Of a DNA stretch of 64,000 bases, positions 29,848-40,247 are shown piece after piece. The number at the start of each line of letters is the position of its first letter. Positions within the stretch are counted from its first letter, which is position 1. A program made the translations under genes and the position numbers. Origin of the DNA: Burkholderiales bacterium (GTDB taxonomy: Bacteria > Pseudomonadota > Gammaproteobacteria > Burkholderiales > Burkholderiaceae_C). The DNA is taken from assembly GCA_016000265.1 (NCBI GenBank), contig JAECRL010000009.1, forward strand, positions 62,001 to 126,000, in the 5' to 3' direction. The notes beneath the pieces were generated by a model that was not told where the DNA came from, searched no databases, and worked only from the letters and a program-made list of their open reading frames with translations.

Positions 29848-29913
29848 GGTTCACCTCTCACTGGACTGACGTCCGGAAAAAACAAAAACGGAAAAACTCG
29901 GTCGGCCGCGCCA

Positions 29914-30453
29914 TCAGGGAATCGGTGGCGTCGGCAGGAATTGGACCACCTCTGGTGGCAGGATGGGGCGAAGCCCCTGCAAGGCCGCGTCAAGCCAGCC
30001 CACGCCCCGTGACGCGCGCCACGACTCGGCTTGCGCCAGCGGGGTCATGCTGACGAAGGAGCTCAGGGCCAGGGCGACGATCAGGCCACGCATCAGCCCG
30101 AAGACGGCGCCCAACAGGCGGTCGGCGCCGCCCAGGCCCGAGGCTTTGAGGATTTGCGTGATGCCCCAGGTCAGGATGGCCCAGGTGATCCAGGTCAGCA
30201 TGAAGGCGATGGCCATGCCCGCGACGACGTTGGTGCGCGAGCCGATTTCCCCCACGGGCACGTGGCGGCCGACGTCGGCCCCCAGGAATTGGGCGGCCAG
30301 GTAGGCGACGACCCAACCCAGCAAGGCCATCAGTTCGGTGACCAGGCCTCGCCAGATGCCCACGAGGACCGAGATCGCCAGGCCGAGGAGCAGCCCCAGG
30401 TCGACCAGGTTCCAGGTGGATGCGGCCGAAGTGACGGTGTCGAGGGTCTCCAC
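29914..30453 (-). CDS. cvpA: CvpA family membrane protein
   Basis: 179 residues with about four hydrophobic segments, starting NLVDLGLLLGLAISVLVGIWRG, the family's hallmark, and a central GLGGADRLLGAVFGLMRG motif. Inner-membrane protein needed for colicin V production in E. coli and linked to envelope homeostasis; biochemical role unclear. Upstream of purF by 66 bases and downstream of the SPOR gene by 19 bases. Confidence 0.9.
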   Translation of the reverse strand: METLDTVTSAASTWNLVDLGLLLGLAISVLVGIWRGLVTELMALLGWVVAYLAAQFLGADVGRHVPVGEIGSRTNVVAGMAIAFMLTWITWAILTWGITQILKASGLGGADRLLGAVFGLMRGLIVALALSSFVSMTPLAQAESWRASRGVGWLDAALQGLRPILPPEVVQFLPTPPIP

Positions 30454-30472
30454 GCTTTGCTGCCTTCCTGCG

Positions 30473-31246
30473 TCAGAGCGTCAGGATGGCGCCACTGAGG
30501 CCACCCTTGCGCAAGGTGGTCAGGGCTTTTTCGGCCTCGGCGCGGTCCGCGAAGGGGCCCAGTCGCACCCGAATGCGCTTGCCAGCGGGCGTGTCCACTT
30601 GCTGCGCGTAGGTCTTGAGCCCCAGGCGCTCGGCCTTCTGACGCGTTTCGCGCGCCGAGTTGGCGTCGGCGAAGGCGCCGAACTGCACGACGTAGCGGGT
30701 GCCCGCCTTGTCTTCGGCTTTGGCCGCGGGTTTGGCCTCCGCCTTGGTCTCGGGGCGGGTGGCGACCTTGTCAGCGGCCTTGTCAGCGGCTTTGCGTTCG
30801 GTCTTGTCGGCCTTCTCGACGGGCTTGACGGGTTTGGCAGCTTGAGCGGGCGGCTTTTCAAGCGCCTTGTCAGCAGGCCTGTCCGCTGGCGTCTGCGCGA
30901 CCGCCTCGGTGGCCGCCACGGGCACCCGCACCGGCGCAACCGGAGGGGGCGTGATGGCCGCCACGCGGCCGCTGACGGCCCTTGCACCCACGTCGGCATC
31001 TCCCCCCTGCCCCGAAGCCTGGACGATGCGGATGTCAGGCGACATGGGCCGAGGCTGGGTTTCAAACAGCCACGGGAAGCACAAGACCCCTGCCCCGACC
31101 AGCACCGCCATGCCGATCAAGCGGCGGCGAGCACGGGTGCGCAAGGCCTCGACGTCCGAAGCCGAAGGGGCGCGACCGTCCGAAGCAGGTGAGCCAGCAG
31201 CCGGGGAGCCGCGGCGGAAACGCTCAAGGAAGGCAGGCAGGGGCAT
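30473..31246 (-). CDS. SPOR-domain membrane protein (DedD/FtsN-like)
   Basis: 257 residues: a short cytoplasmic N-terminus, one membrane helix at about 43-61, a long Ala/Lys/Pro-rich periplasmic linker and a C-terminal SPOR domain from about 180 (TRYVVQFGAFADANSARETRQKAE). SPOR domains bind denuded peptidoglycan at the division septum, so a role in cell division is likely. The linker has repeated ADK/KAE words. DedD rather than FtsN is suggested by its place between folC and cvpA. Confidence 0.88.
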   Translation of the reverse strand: MPLPAFLERFRRGSPAAGSPASDGRAPSASDVEALRTRARRRLIGMAVLVGAGVLCFPWLFETQPRPMSPDIRIVQASGQGGDADVGARAVSGRVAAITPPPVAPVRVPVAATEAVAQTPADRPADKALEKPPAQAAKPVKPVEKADKTERKAADKAADKVATRPETKAEAKPAAKAEDKAGTRYVVQFGAFADANSARETRQKAERLGLKTYAQQVDTPAGKRIRVRLGPFADRAEAEKALTTLRKGGLSGAILTL

Positions 31247-31346
31247 GCTCGGGAGTCAGGGTGGGGGCCGGGGTGGCCCGTGGAGCGAAAAAAAGGGACC
31301 GGGGCGAACCGGGCAGGACGTGCGGAAAAGTCGGGGCTCGGCGACC

Positions 31347-32705
31347 TCAGGCACCGGGCATGTGCGGCGCGTTGAGCTTGGGCAACCCGGCGTGCAGCAC
31401 CCCACCGACGGTGTAGAACGAGCCAAAAACCACGATTCTATCCGTGGGGTCGGCGGCGGCCAGCGCCGCGTGCAGCGCAGTCAGGGGGTCGGGGTGGGTG
31501 GTCACGGTGGCCTGGGGCGCCGTCGCACCGGGGTTCGCGGCGGCGTCGGCCCCGATGGCCTGCTGAAGCTGCTCAGGCGACGCCGCCCGATCGGTTGGCA
31601 AGGCGGTGCAATGCCAGGCGTCCACCAGCGGACGCAGTTTGTGAACCATGCCCGCGAGGTCCTTGTCGGCCATGGCCCCCCACACGGCGTGCGTGCGCGG
31701 GAAAAAACCCATCTGATCGAGGTTGGCGGCCAGGGTGGCGGCGGCATGCGGGTTGTGGGCCACGTCCAGGATCAGCGTGGGTTGCCCCGGGATGATCTGG
31801 AACCGCCCCGGCAACTCGACCGTGGCCAGGCCCGTGCGCACGGCCTGGGCCGAGACCGGCAGGCGGTTTCGCATGGCCTCCAGTGCCGAGAGCACGCCCG
31901 AGGCGTTGAGCAGCTGATTGGCGCCACGCAACGCAGGGTATGCCATGCCGTTGAAACGCTTGTTGCGCCCGCCCCAGGACCACTGCTGGCGATCGCCCGC
32001 GTAGTTGTGGTCGCGGTTGAAAAGCCAGAGGTCGGCCCCGATGGACTCGGCATGCCGCACCAGGCTGGCTGGCGCCTGCGGGTCGGAGACGATGGCGGGG
32101 CGGCCCGCCCGCATGATGCCGGCCTTCTCGAAACCGATGGCCTCGCGGTCGGGGCCCAGGTGGTCCATGTGATCCAGGTCGATGCTGGTGACCAGGGCGC
32201 AGTCGGTGTCGATGACGTTGACCGCGTCCAGCCGACCACCCAGGCCGACCTCCAGGATGACGGCATCCAGCCCGCTCGACGCCAGCAGGCGCAGGATCAC
32301 GAGGGTGGTGAACTCGAAATAAGTGAGCGGGGTGTCCCCACGGGCGGCCTCGATGGCTTCGAAATGCGGCAGCAACTCGGCGGCCTGCACCAGGGCGCCG
32401 TTGATGCGACAGCGCTCTTCGAACTGCACCAGGTGGGGAGAGCCATAGACCCCGGCGCGAAAGCCCGAGGCCAGCAAGATGCCCTCCAGCATGGCGCAGG
32501 TCGACCCCTTGCCATTGGTGCCCGCCACGGTGAAGACCACGGGGGCGCCGTCTGCCGGCTCCTGCCCCATCGGGGTGCCCAGCGTGACGCCGCAGCGCCG
32601 CCAGACCTCACCCACGCGCTCCAGCCCCATGTCGATGCCCACCGTGTGAAGTCGCTCACAGTGGGCCAGCCAGTCTTGCAGGGTGCGCGGGGTGGGGGCG
32701 GTCAT
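31347..32705 (-). CDS. folC: Bifunctional dihydrofolate/folylpolyglutamate synthase
   Basis: 452 residues, Mur-ligase family. The ATP loop AGTNGKGST is at residues 61-69, with later STDIDLDHMDHLG-like and HN[P]HA segments (SIDLDHMDHLG, DVAHNPHAAA) typical of FolC. Adds glutamate to dihydropteroate and to folates in the cytoplasm. ATG 32705 opens MTAPTPRTLQDWL; the longer upstream frame is proline-rich noise over the accD terminator. Confidence 0.94.
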   Translation of the reverse strand: MTAPTPRTLQDWLAHCERLHTVGIDMGLERVGEVWRRCGVTLGTPMGQEPADGAPVVFTVAGTNGKGSTCAMLEGILLASGFRAGVYGSPHLVQFEERCRINGALVQAAELLPHFEAIEAARGDTPLTYFEFTTLVILRLLASSGLDAVILEVGLGGRLDAVNVIDTDCALVTSIDLDHMDHLGPDREAIGFEKAGIMRAGRPAIVSDPQAPASLVRHAESIGADLWLFNRDHNYAGDRQQWSWGGRNKRFNGMAYPALRGANQLLNASGVLSALEAMRNRLPVSAQAVRTGLATVELPGRFQIIPGQPTLILDVAHNPHAAATLAANLDQMGFFPRTHAVWGAMADKDLAGMVHKLRPLVDAWHCTALPTDRAASPEQLQQAIGADAAANPGATAPQATVTTHPDPLTALHAALAAADPTDRIVVFGSFYTVGGVLHAGLPKLNAPHMPGA

Positions 32706-32743
32706 GTCGATCACAGGTGGGGGCGAAGGGGGTGAAATCCAGG

Positions 32744-32777
32744 GCAGGAAACGAAACGGGCTGCTCAGCGCAGCCCG
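32744..32777 (-). terminator. Probable terminator after accD
   Basis: On the minus strand an 8-bp perfect stem CGGGCTGC/GCAGCCCG with a 5-base loop is followed by TTTCGTTT. It lies 22 bases past the accD stop and before folC, so it may separate or attenuate the two transcripts. Confidence 0.65.
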
Positions 32778-32799
32778 CGTGGGTCCGGAAGGCGGGCGA

Positions 32800-33675
32800 T
32801 CAGGCCGAGACCGCGTCGGCCGGCTGACGCAACAGCACGGCAAGCTGGCGGGCGATCGCGCGGCGCAGTTCGCGGCGGTCCATGATCATGTCCACGGCGC
32901 CCTTTTGCAGCAGGAACTCGGAGCGCTGGAAGCCCTCAGGCAGCACCTCGCGCACGGTGTTCTCGATGACGCGGGGGCCCGCAAAACCGATCAAAGCCTT
33001 GGGCTCGGCGATGACCACGTCCCCCATGAAAGCGAAGGAGGCGGAGACGCCGCCCATGGTCGGGTCGGTCAGCACGCTGATGTAGGGCAAGCGGGCCTTG
33101 GCCAGCAGCGTCAAGGCCGCGTTGGTCTTGGCCATCTGCATCAGGCTGAGCAGGCCCTCCTGCATGCGCGCGCCACCCGTGGCGGTGAAGGAGATGAACG
33201 GCGTCTTCTGGGCCACGGCCGTCTCCACGCCGCGCACGAAGCGCTCGCCCACCACGGAGCCCATGGAGCCGCCCATGAAGTCGAACTCGAAGCAGGCCGT
33301 GACCACGGGGATGCTGTGCACGGAGCCCCCCATGACGATGAGGGCGTCGGTCTCACCCGTGGCCTCCATGCCCTGCTTGAGGCGCTCGGTGTACTTGCGA
33401 CTGTCCTTGAACTTCAGCGGATCGACCGGCAGGACCTCCTGGCCCAGTTCATAGCGCCCCTCGGCGTCCAGGAACGCATCCAGGCGAGCGCGTGCGCCGA
33501 TGCGGTGATGGTGGCCGCACTTGGGGCAGACGTTGACGTTGGCTTCGAGGTCGTTCTTGTAGAGAACGGTCTCGCAGGACGGGCACTTGACCCACAGGCC
33601 TTCCGGCACCGAGCGGCGTTCGGCCGGGTCGGTCGGTTGGATCTTCGGGGGCAGGAGTTTCTCAAGCCAGCTCAT
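32800..33675 (-). CDS. accD: Acetyl-CoA carboxylase carboxyltransferase subunit beta
   Basis: 291 residues. Zinc ribbon Cys31, Cys34, Cys50, Cys53 (CPSCETVLY ... VCPKCGHHH), then a crotonase-like carboxyltransferase domain with [12 protein letters not shown] and [14 protein letters not shown]. Works with AccA to transfer carboxyl from biotin to acetyl-CoA, the first step of fatty-acid synthesis. Follows trpA by 4 bases, the usual trpFBA-accD-folC order. Confidence 0.97.
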   Translation of the reverse strand: MSWLEKLLPPKIQPTDPAERRSVPEGLWVKCPSCETVLYKNDLEANVNVCPKCGHHHRIGARARLDAFLDAEGRYELGQEVLPVDPLKFKDSRKYTERLKQGMEATGETDALIVMGGSVHSIPVVTACFEFDFMGGSMGSVVGERFVRGVETAVAQKTPFISFTATGGARMQEGLLSLMQMAKTNAALTLLAKARLPYISVLTDPTMGGVSASFAFMGDVVIAEPKALIGFAGPRVIENTVREVLPEGFQRSEFLLQKGAVDMIMDRRELRRAIARQLAVLLRQPADAVSA

Positions 33676-33679
33676 GTCG

Positions 33680-34516
33680 TCATCCTTTCAGGGAATCCAG
33701 TGCAGCGCGGATTTCGGCGATGAAGCCGCGGGCCGCTGCCGCCACGGAGTCAGGGGATTGCTCTTCCATCAGTTGCACCAGGCGCGAACCGATCACCACC
33801 GCATCCGAGACCGCCGCCACGGCCTTGGCCGTCTCAGCGTCGCGGATGCCGAAGCCCACGCCCACGGGCACGTTGACGTGCGCCTTGATGCGGGGAACCA
33901 TGTCGGCCACGGCGGCGGTGTCCAGGTGCCCGGCACCGGTCACGCCCTTGAGCGACACGTAATACACGTAGCCGGCTGCGATGCGGCCGACCTCGGCCAT
34001 GCGCTGCTCGGTGGAGGTGGGCGCCAGCAGGAAGATGGGCGCCAGATCGGCCGCCTTCAAGCGGGCGGCGAACTCTTCGCACTCTTCGGGCGGGTAGTCC
34101 ACGACGAGCACGCCATCGACCCCGGCGGACTTGGCGTCGCGCACGAAGCTGCCCGCGCCATGGCGCAGGTCGTGGTTCTCGATGGGGTTGGCGTAGCCCA
34201 TGAGCACGACGGGCGTGGTGGCGTTGCGAGCGCGGAAGGCGCGAACGTCGTCCAGCACGTGGTTCAGCGAGATGCCTTTGGTCAGGGCGCGCTCGGCGGC
34301 TTTCTGGATGACCGGGCCATCGGCCATCGGGTCGGAGAAAGGCACGCCCAACTCGATCACGTCGGCACCGGCTTCGGCCATGGCCAGCATGACGTCGACG
34401 GTCTTCTCGGGGTAGGGGTCACCGCAGGTGATGTAGGGGATCAAGGCTTTGCGGCCCTGCTCCTTGAGGGCGGCGAACGTCTGGTCCAGGCGCGTCGTGG
34501 TGATGGTCTTGCTCAT
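33680..34516 (-). CDS. trpA: Tryptophan synthase alpha subunit
   Basis: 278 residues, TIM barrel that cleaves indole-3-glycerol phosphate. Glu55 ([11 protein letters not shown]) and Asp66 (MADGP) match the catalytic Glu49 and Asp60 of the E. coli enzyme. ATG 34516 shares its A with the trpB stop (TGATG) and has GGGAGG upstream inside trpB, indicating translational coupling that helps keep alpha and beta equal. Confidence 0.97.
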   Translation of the reverse strand: MSKTITTTRLDQTFAALKEQGRKALIPYITCGDPYPEKTVDVMLAMAEAGADVIELGVPFSDPMADGPVIQKAAERALTKGISLNHVLDDVRAFRARNATTPVVLMGYANPIENHDLRHGAGSFVRDAKSAGVDGVLVVDYPPEECEEFAARLKAADLAPIFLLAPTSTEQRMAEVGRIAAGYVYYVSLKGVTGAGHLDTAAVADMVPRIKAHVNVPVGVGFGIRDAETAKAVAAVSDAVVIGSRLVQLMEEQSPDSVAAAARGFIAEIRAALDSLKG

Positions 34517-35760
34517 CACAGGCCTCCCTTGACGGACTGGCCGCGACACGACGGGCGGCAGTAGAACTCGGCGCCGGTCAGGTCGGCCACCGTGCCGATG
34601 TCTTTGTCGCCCCGGCCAGACAGGTTGACCAGGATGTGCTGGTTCGGGCGCATCGTGGCGGCCAGCTTCATGGCGTGGGCCACGGCGTGACTGGACTCCA
34701 GTGCCGGGATGATGCCTTCGGTGCGGCACAGGCGGTGGAAGGCTTCGAGCGCCTCCTTGTCGGTGATGCCGACGTATTCGGCGCGACCGATGTCCTTGAG
34801 GTAGGCGTGCTCCGGGCCGACGCCCGGGTAGTCCAGCCCGGCGGAGATGGAGTGCGTCTCGGTGATCTGCCCGTTGGCGTCCTGCAGCAAGTAGGTGCGG
34901 TTGCCATGCAGCACACCCGGCACGCCCATTTGCAGAGACATGGAGTGCTTGCCGCTGGCCGCGCCCTCGCCCGCCGCTTCCACGCCGATCAGGCGGGTGC
35001 CCTCGTGCTCGATGTAGGGGTAGAAAATGCCCATGGCGTTGGAGCCACCGCCCACGCAGGCGATGACAGCGTCCGGCTGTCGGCCGATCTGATCGGGCAT
35101 CTGCTTGAGGCACTCCTCGCCGATCACGCTCTGGAAGTCGCGGACCATGGCGGGATACGGGTGCGGTCCTGCCACCGTGCCGATGATGTAGAAGGTGTTC
35201 TCGACGTTGGTGACCCAGTCGCGCATGGCCTCGTTGAGCGCGTCCTTGAGGGTCTTGCTGCCGGACTCGACCGGCACGACCTTGGCGCCCAGCAGGTGCA
35301 TGCGGTAGACGTTGGGCGACTGGCGCTTGACGTCTTCGGCACCCATGTAGACCACGCACTCCATGCCGTAGCGCGCGCAGATGGTGGCCGTGGCCACGCC
35401 ATGCTGGCCGGCGCCGGTCTCGGCGATCACGCGGGGCTTGCCCATGCGCTTGGCCAGCAGGGCCTGGCCGATGGTGTTGTTGACCTTGTGCGCGCCGGTG
35501 TGGTTGAGGTCTTCGCGCTTGAAGTGGATCTGGGCGCCACCGACCTCGCGGCTGAGTCGGTCGGCGTGGTAGATGGGGCTGGGGCGGCCGACGAAGTGAG
35601 CCAGTTCGCGGCGGAACTCGGCCTTGAAGGCTTCGTCGTGCCGGTAGTGCTCGTAGGCGTCCTTGAGCTCATTGAGCGCGTGGATCAACGTCTCGGAGAC
35701 GAAGGTGCCGCCGTAGGGGCCGAAGTGGCCGCGGGCGTCGGGCTGGTGATAGTTCAACAT
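34516..35760 (-). CDS. trpB: Tryptophan synthase beta subunit
   Basis: 414-residue PLP enzyme condensing indole with serine. The PLP lysine is Lys92 in [13 protein letters not shown], and GGGSNAMG holds the phosphate loop. The N-terminus ([12 protein letters not shown]) and length are standard. Starts 48 bases after trpF and overlaps trpA by one base. Confidence 0.98.
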   Translation of the reverse strand: MLNYHQPDARGHFGPYGGTFVSETLIHALNELKDAYEHYRHDEAFKAEFRRELAHFVGRPSPIYHADRLSREVGGAQIHFKREDLNHTGAHKVNNTIGQALLAKRMGKPRVIAETGAGQHGVATATICARYGMECVVYMGAEDVKRQSPNVYRMHLLGAKVVPVESGSKTLKDALNEAMRDWVTNVENTFYIIGTVAGPHPYPAMVRDFQSVIGEECLKQMPDQIGRQPDAVIACVGGGSNAMGIFYPYIEHEGTRLIGVEAAGEGAASGKHSMSLQMGVPGVLHGNRTYLLQDANGQITETHSISAGLDYPGVGPEHAYLKDIGRAEYVGITDKEALEAFHRLCRTEGIIPALESSHAVAHAMKLAATMRPNQHILVNLSGRGDKDIGTVADLTGAEFYCRPSCRGQSVKGGL

Positions 35761-35808
35761 GACTTGATTCGGTGCGTTCGGTCGGGCATGTTCAGGGGGA
35801 TGCAGGCG

Positions 35809-36489
35809 TCATGCCGCCGTGGCGAAAAAGCGGGCAGGCAGGTCTCGATCGGCTTGTCGAACCGCCTGGCAAAAATCAACCATCCGAGCCGGGTCCTTGA
35901 TGCCTTTGGCCGCCTCCACGCCAGAACTGACGTCCACGGCCCAGGGGCGGACCCGTCGGATGCCTTCGGCCACGTTGCCGGCATGCAAGCCCCCCGAAAG
36001 AATCAGGGTGCGGGACACCGAGGGCGGCAAGTCGGCCAACAAGGACCAATCGAAAGTCTGCCCGCCCCCACCGTAGCCGTCCACATGGGCGTCCACCAAC
36101 AGGGCCTGAGCCGCCTCGTATGGCCGGGCGAAGTCTAACAAATCGAAACCGGGGGCCATCCGGGCGGCCCGGATGAAGGGTCGAGCAGCCTGCTCGCACT
36201 GGCCGGCGGATTCGTCTCCATGGAACTGCAGCAAGGCGTGTGGCACGGCGTCCAGCGCCTGAGCCAGCAAGGCATCGCTCGCGTTGACCAGCAAGACCAC
36301 CGGCGTGACGAAAGGCGGCAAGCGGCGCGCCAGCATGCCTGCGCGGTCGGCGCTGACATGACGGGGGCTCTTGTCGTAGAGGACGAAGCCGATCGCGTCA
36401 GCGCCGGCTTCAACCGCGGCGTCGACGTCGGCCTCGCGGGTGAGGCCGCAAACCTTGATGCGCGTGCGGTGAGGAATCTGAGGGGACAT
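35809..36489 (-). CDS. trpF: Phosphoribosylanthranilate isomerase
   Basis: 226-residue TIM barrel for the third step of tryptophan synthesis. The catalytic Cys is in KVCGLTREAD and the catalytic Asp in AVDVSSGVE; LQFHGDES is the usual middle motif. Separated from truA by 147 bases that hold no clear terminator. Confidence 0.95.
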   Translation of the reverse strand: MSPQIPHRTRIKVCGLTREADVDAAVEAGADAIGFVLYDKSPRHVSADRAGMLARRLPPFVTPVVLLVNASDALLAQALDAVPHALLQFHGDESAGQCEQAARPFIRAARMAPGFDLLDFARPYEAAQALLVDAHVDGYGGGGQTFDWSLLADLPPSVSRTLILSGGLHAGNVAEGIRRVRPWAVDVSSGVEAAKGIKDPARMVDFCQAVRQADRDLPARFFATAA

Positions 36490-36636
36490 CCAGAGGCCGG
36501 GAGAACCAACATCCCGTGGCGGTGTCGAGGCCCCGATTGTCTCAAAAAACCCGGGGGTTCGCCTCGATGGCCCTGAATCGGATTGGCGTCAGGTGAAAGA
36601 CCGTCGCGCGCAGGGCCCCACCGGCCCGCCCAGGCG

Positions 36637-37473
36637 TCACGTGGGCAGCCAGTCCATGGCGGGCACATGCTCGGGCAAACCGAAAACGGGGTCGTAGCGA
36701 GGCCCCATGAAATACAACCCATCGGGGGGAAAAGTGGGCGCCGCGACTTTGCGGTCACGCGCCTCACGAACGGCGTGCACCCACTGCGGCGCCTGCACGC
36801 CCGTGCCGACCATGATCAGGCAGCCCATGATGTTGCGGATCATGTGATGCAGGAACGCCTGGCCTTCGAAGTCGAAACGCCAGTAGGCCGTCGGGGCCCC
36901 TGGCGGCCCACAGCGCCGGATGCGGATGTCTCGCAGCAGTTTGACGGGGGTGGGCGACTGGCACATCGACGAGCGAAAGGAGCTGAAGTCGTGCTGGCCG
37001 ATGAGGTGGGCCGCGGCGGCCTCCATGGCCGCGAGGTCCAGCGGGCGGAAAACCCAGCCCACGCGCCCGGACTCCAGCGCAGGACGCACAGCGGCCTCCA
37101 TGAGCACGTAGGTGTAGCGGCGTCCGATGGCGCTGTTGCGCGCGTGGAAATGCGCCGGAACCTCGGCCGCCCACTGCACCGCGATGTCAGGCGTCAGGAA
37201 GGTGTTGGTGCCACGCACCCAGGAAAACGGGGTGCGATCCAGGTCCGTGTCGAGGTGAACGACCTGATTGATGCCGTGCACGCCCGCGTCGGTGCGACCC
37301 GCGCACAGCACCTTGAGCGGGCGGACCGCGAACCGGGCCAACGCCGACTCGAGCGCGTCCTGCACGGTCCCGCCACCCGGCTGGCTCTGCCAGCCCTTGT
37401 AGGCCGAACCAACGTAAGAAACACCGAGGGCGACCCTTCGGATCGCCCCCTTCTCAACGAACTCAGGACCCAT
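36637..37473 (-). CDS. truA: tRNA pseudouridine synthase A
   Basis: 278 residues. Converts uridines 38-40 of the anticodon arm to pseudouridine. The catalytic aspartate is Asp62 in CAGRTDAGVHG; the start VALGVSYVGSAYKGWQ is typical. Only 5 bases after fimV, so it is probably translated from the fimV transcript. Confidence 0.96.
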   Translation of the reverse strand: MGPEFVEKGAIRRVALGVSYVGSAYKGWQSQPGGGTVQDALESALARFAVRPLKVLCAGRTDAGVHGINQVVHLDTDLDRTPFSWVRGTNTFLTPDIAVQWAAEVPAHFHARNSAIGRRYTYVLMEAAVRPALESGRVGWVFRPLDLAAMEAAAAHLIGQHDFSSFRSSMCQSPTPVKLLRDIRIRRCGPPGAPTAYWRFDFEGQAFLHHMIRNIMGCLIMVGTGVQAPQWVHAVREARDRKVAAPTFPPDGLYFMGPRYDPVFGLPEHVPAMDWLPT

Positions 37474-37478
37474 GCCGG

Positions 37479-40247
37479 TCAGGACAGGCCATCCAGCATG
37501 GACTGGGCGCGTGAGCGCAGGCCGCCGTCTTGCGCCTGATCGATCACCTCCTGCAGCAGCTCACGGGCACCATCGGCGTCACCGATCTGGCGGAACTCTT
37601 CGGCGAGCTCCAGCTTGCGTGCCATCGGGTCGTTGCTCGGTGCACCATCTTGCTGGCTGTCAGCCGCCAGGGGCTCCGCCGCGGTGGCAGCGGTGTCCAG
37701 ATCCAGGCTGATGTCACCCAGATCGAAGGCCGGGGCTGCCGCCACCGGCGCGGCAGCGGGCGCATCGGCGGTGTCGAGGTCGAAATCGAGACCCAGGTCG
37801 GTCGCCGCATCAGCAGGGGCGCCGACGGGGGCCGAGTCCAGCTGGGGCAGGTCGGCACCCAGGTCACCCAAATCGTCCAGGGACACACTGGTGGGCGCGG
37901 GCGCCACCGGCAGGTCTTCACCGAACTCGGGCAACTGCAGCGGCGGCAAGTCACCGGACTCGGTGGTGGGCGAGATGGAGTCGGTGACCTCATCCAGCGG
38001 CATCGGCGCAGAGATGTCCAGGTCCAGGTCGACGCCACCAGCGTCCTTCAACGGCTCCAGCGGCTCCAGGGGGGCCTCAGGCAACGACGGCGCGATGGAA
38101 TCCAGCGCGCTCGGCGCCGGCATCACGGAGTGCGGGATGGTGCTCGCGCCCAGGGCATCGGCAGGCTGTTCCACGCTCAAAGGCGCCGCCGAAGGCTGAC
38201 CGCCAGGCTGATACAACGGGTTGTCCGCGTCGATGCTCAGGCCGAGTTCCTGGGTGCGCGCCCAGTCCTCACCCTCCCCTCCGGTCAGGTTGTGGAGCTG
38301 GGTGGCCAGTTGCTCGAAACCCTTGGTGTCGCGGCGCTTGGCGTAAACCTCCAGCAACTTCGTGCGGATGGCGAGGCGATCGGGCGTGCTGCGCAGCGCT
38401 TCCTTGAGGATTTCCTCGGCCTGCAGGTCGCGTCCATAGGCCAGGTAGACATCGGCCTCGGCCACCGGGTCGACGTCACCAATGGCGTCGAGCTGGCTGA
38501 GCGAGTAGCTCATGGACGAAGGCCCTCCGGTGGCGTCGCGCGTGTCCACGCGTTGACCGCCGCTGGCGCCAAAGAACGAATCGGGTTGCAGGCGGCTTTC
38601 CAGGAAAGACGTTTCGCCCGTCTCGGCTCGGCGACGCGAGCGCAGGAACATCAGGGCGCCCGCCAAGAGCGCCACGCCCGCGCCACCGGCGGCCAGCAAC
38701 ATGGGATTGAGGGAGCCGAGGAAGCCCGGGGACTCAGGCTCGGCAACCGGCGCCGGAGCCGGCACGCTGACGGGAGCCGGAACGGCAGGCAGGAGCGAAG
38801 AAGCCGCCGACGCCGGGGCAGAGGCCTCGTCGGCCACGGCCGTGGCGACGCTGCTGCCAGGCAGGGAAGCCGCCGCGCTGGCCATGGCTTCAGCCAGCAC
38901 AGCCGAGCTGGGGCTGGAGGCAGGCTGTGCCGCGGAGGGGACCGGAGCGGGGGTGGGAGCCGGAGCCGGAGCAGGAGCAGGAGCAGGAGCCGGAGCCGGG
39001 GCCGGCACTGGCGGCGCGGCCTTGACCGGGGCAGACGCCTGAGAAGCCTTCTCGCGCAACTTGCGCAACTCGTCGAGGTTCTTCGAGAGTTCGGCCACGC
39101 GGGCGCTGGTGTCTTCCTTCGCTCGGGCCTTGGCCAGGCGATCTTCGGCCGCCGGTGCGTTGCCAGCCCCGATGCCGCCCTTGCTGAGGGTCAGCTTGTC
39201 AGGGGTCGGCGACGCTGCCTGCTTGCGGTCCTGCACCTCGGCTTCGACCTTGCCGGCGGCTTGGCGCTGCGGCTGCTCGGTCGGGGCCGCGGTGACGGCG
39301 CCTGCCAGGCGCTGGCGATACGCAGCGAAGTCGGCGCTCTGCGCCACGATGACCTGACGCGCTTCGGGCTGTGACACCTTCTTCGCCTCTTCGGCGGTGG
39401 GCACGTTCAGCACCACACCCGCCTTCAGGCGGTTCATGTTGTTGCCCTGGAAGGCCTCGGGGTTGCTGCGGTACAGGCCCACCAGCATCTGGTCCAGCGA
39501 CACACCATCAAGCTGGTTGCGCTGAGCGATGGCCGAGAGGGAGTCGCCCGAGCGGACCCGGACGCTGCGATCGCCCCCCTCTGCCGGCGCCGCGGCGGCG
39601 GGGGCAGCGGTCGGACGCACGGGGGCAGGAGCCGGGGCGGGTGCGGAGGCCGGCACCTCGGCAGGCGCCGGTGCACTGGCCGCGGGCGCGGTGGCCTTGG
39701 CGGTCTTGCGGGGCTTGGCCACCGCCAGGGTGCCGGGCGCGGGCTCGGCGGCTGCGCGCGCGGGTGCCGGGGCATCCATGACCGGCGCCGTGACCGGCGC
39801 AGGCGCCGCGGCACGGGAAACGGGGGGATCGAACAGCAGGGTGTATTCGCGGACGAGTCGACCCGAAGACCAGTTCAGGTCCAGGATCACGTCCACGAAA
39901 GGCTCCTGCACCGGGCGGTCGCTCGTGATGCGCAGGAAGGGACGCCCGTCGGCGCGGCGCTGCAGCGTGATGGCGGTGCTGGACAGCACGGCGTTGTAGT
40001 CGACGCCCGCGGCCCGGTAGGTTTCAGGCGTGGCGACCTTGACCTGCAGGGTGGCGCCCTCCTCGCCCGTCAGGCTGGTGACGTCGATTTCAGCGCGCAG
40101 CCCCTCGCCCAGCGAGGACTGCACGTTCAATTTACCCAACCCCAGCGCCCAGCTGGCGACCGGCAGCGCAGACAGCGCAGAAACAGCAGCGGCAACGGCG
40201 ACCCGATTCAGGACGAAGCGCCCTGCGGACAAGGAATGATCTTTCAA
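37479..40247 (-). CDS. fimV: FimV-like LysM pilus-assembly/polar protein
   Basis: About 922 residues from TTG 40247, which follows GGGAGA and is placed directly before a signal-peptide-like segment (RVAVAAAVSALSALPVASWALG). A GTG at 40346 would add 33 unlikely residues. The N-terminal domain is GLGKLNVQSSLGEGLRAEI, then a LysM domain (VRSGDSLSAIAQRNQ), a long Ala/Pro-rich region with Pro-Ala repeats, one membrane helix (LLAAGGAGVALLAGALMF), an acidic cytoplasmic part and a C-terminal FimV domain (GDADGARELLQEVIDQ). Inner-membrane, peptidoglycan-binding; linked to type IV pili and polar organisation. Confidence 0.9.
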   Translation of the reverse strand: MKDHSLSAGRFVLNRVAVAAAVSALSALPVASWALGLGKLNVQSSLGEGLRAEIDVTSLTGEEGATLQVKVATPETYRAAGVDYNAVLSSTAITLQRRADGRPFLRITSDRPVQEPFVDVILDLNWSSGRLVREYTLLFDPPVSRAAAPAPVTAPVMDAPAPARAAAEPAPGTLAVAKPRKTAKATAPAASAPAPAEVPASAPAPAPAPVRPTAAPAAAAPAEGGDRSVRVRSGDSLSAIAQRNQLDGVSLDQMLVGLYRSNPEAFQGNNMNRLKAGVVLNVPTAEEAKKVSQPEARQVIVAQSADFAAYRQRLAGAVTAAPTEQPQRQAAGKVEAEVQDRKQAASPTPDKLTLSKGGIGAGNAPAAEDRLAKARAKEDTSARVAELSKNLDELRKLREKASQASAPVKAAPPVPAPAPAPAPAPAPAPAPTPAPVPSAAQPASSPSSAVLAEAMASAAASLPGSSVATAVADEASAPASAASSLLPAVPAPVSVPAPAPVAEPESPGFLGSLNPMLLAAGGAGVALLAGALMFLRSRRRAETGETSFLESRLQPDSFFGASGGQRVDTRDATGGPSSMSYSLSQLDAIGDVDPVAEADVYLAYGRDLQAEEILKEALRSTPDRLAIRTKLLEVYAKRRDTKGFEQLATQLHNLTGGEGEDWARTQELGLSIDADNPLYQPGGQPSAAPLSVEQPADALGASTIPHSVMPAPSALDSIAPSLPEAPLEPLEPLKDAGGVDLDLDISAPMPLDEVTDSISPTTESGDLPPLQLPEFGEDLPVAPAPTSVSLDDLGDLGADLPQLDSAPVGAPADAATDLGLDFDLDTADAPAAAPVAAAPAFDLGDISLDLDTAATAAEPLAADSQQDGAPSNDPMARKLELAEEFRQIGDADGARELLQEVIDQAQDGGLRSRAQSMLDGLS

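Noticed and set aside
38930..39010. Tandem hexanucleotide repeat in fimV as a separate repeat element
   Set aside because: It encodes an in-frame Pro-Ala linker of FimV, a normal feature of this protein.
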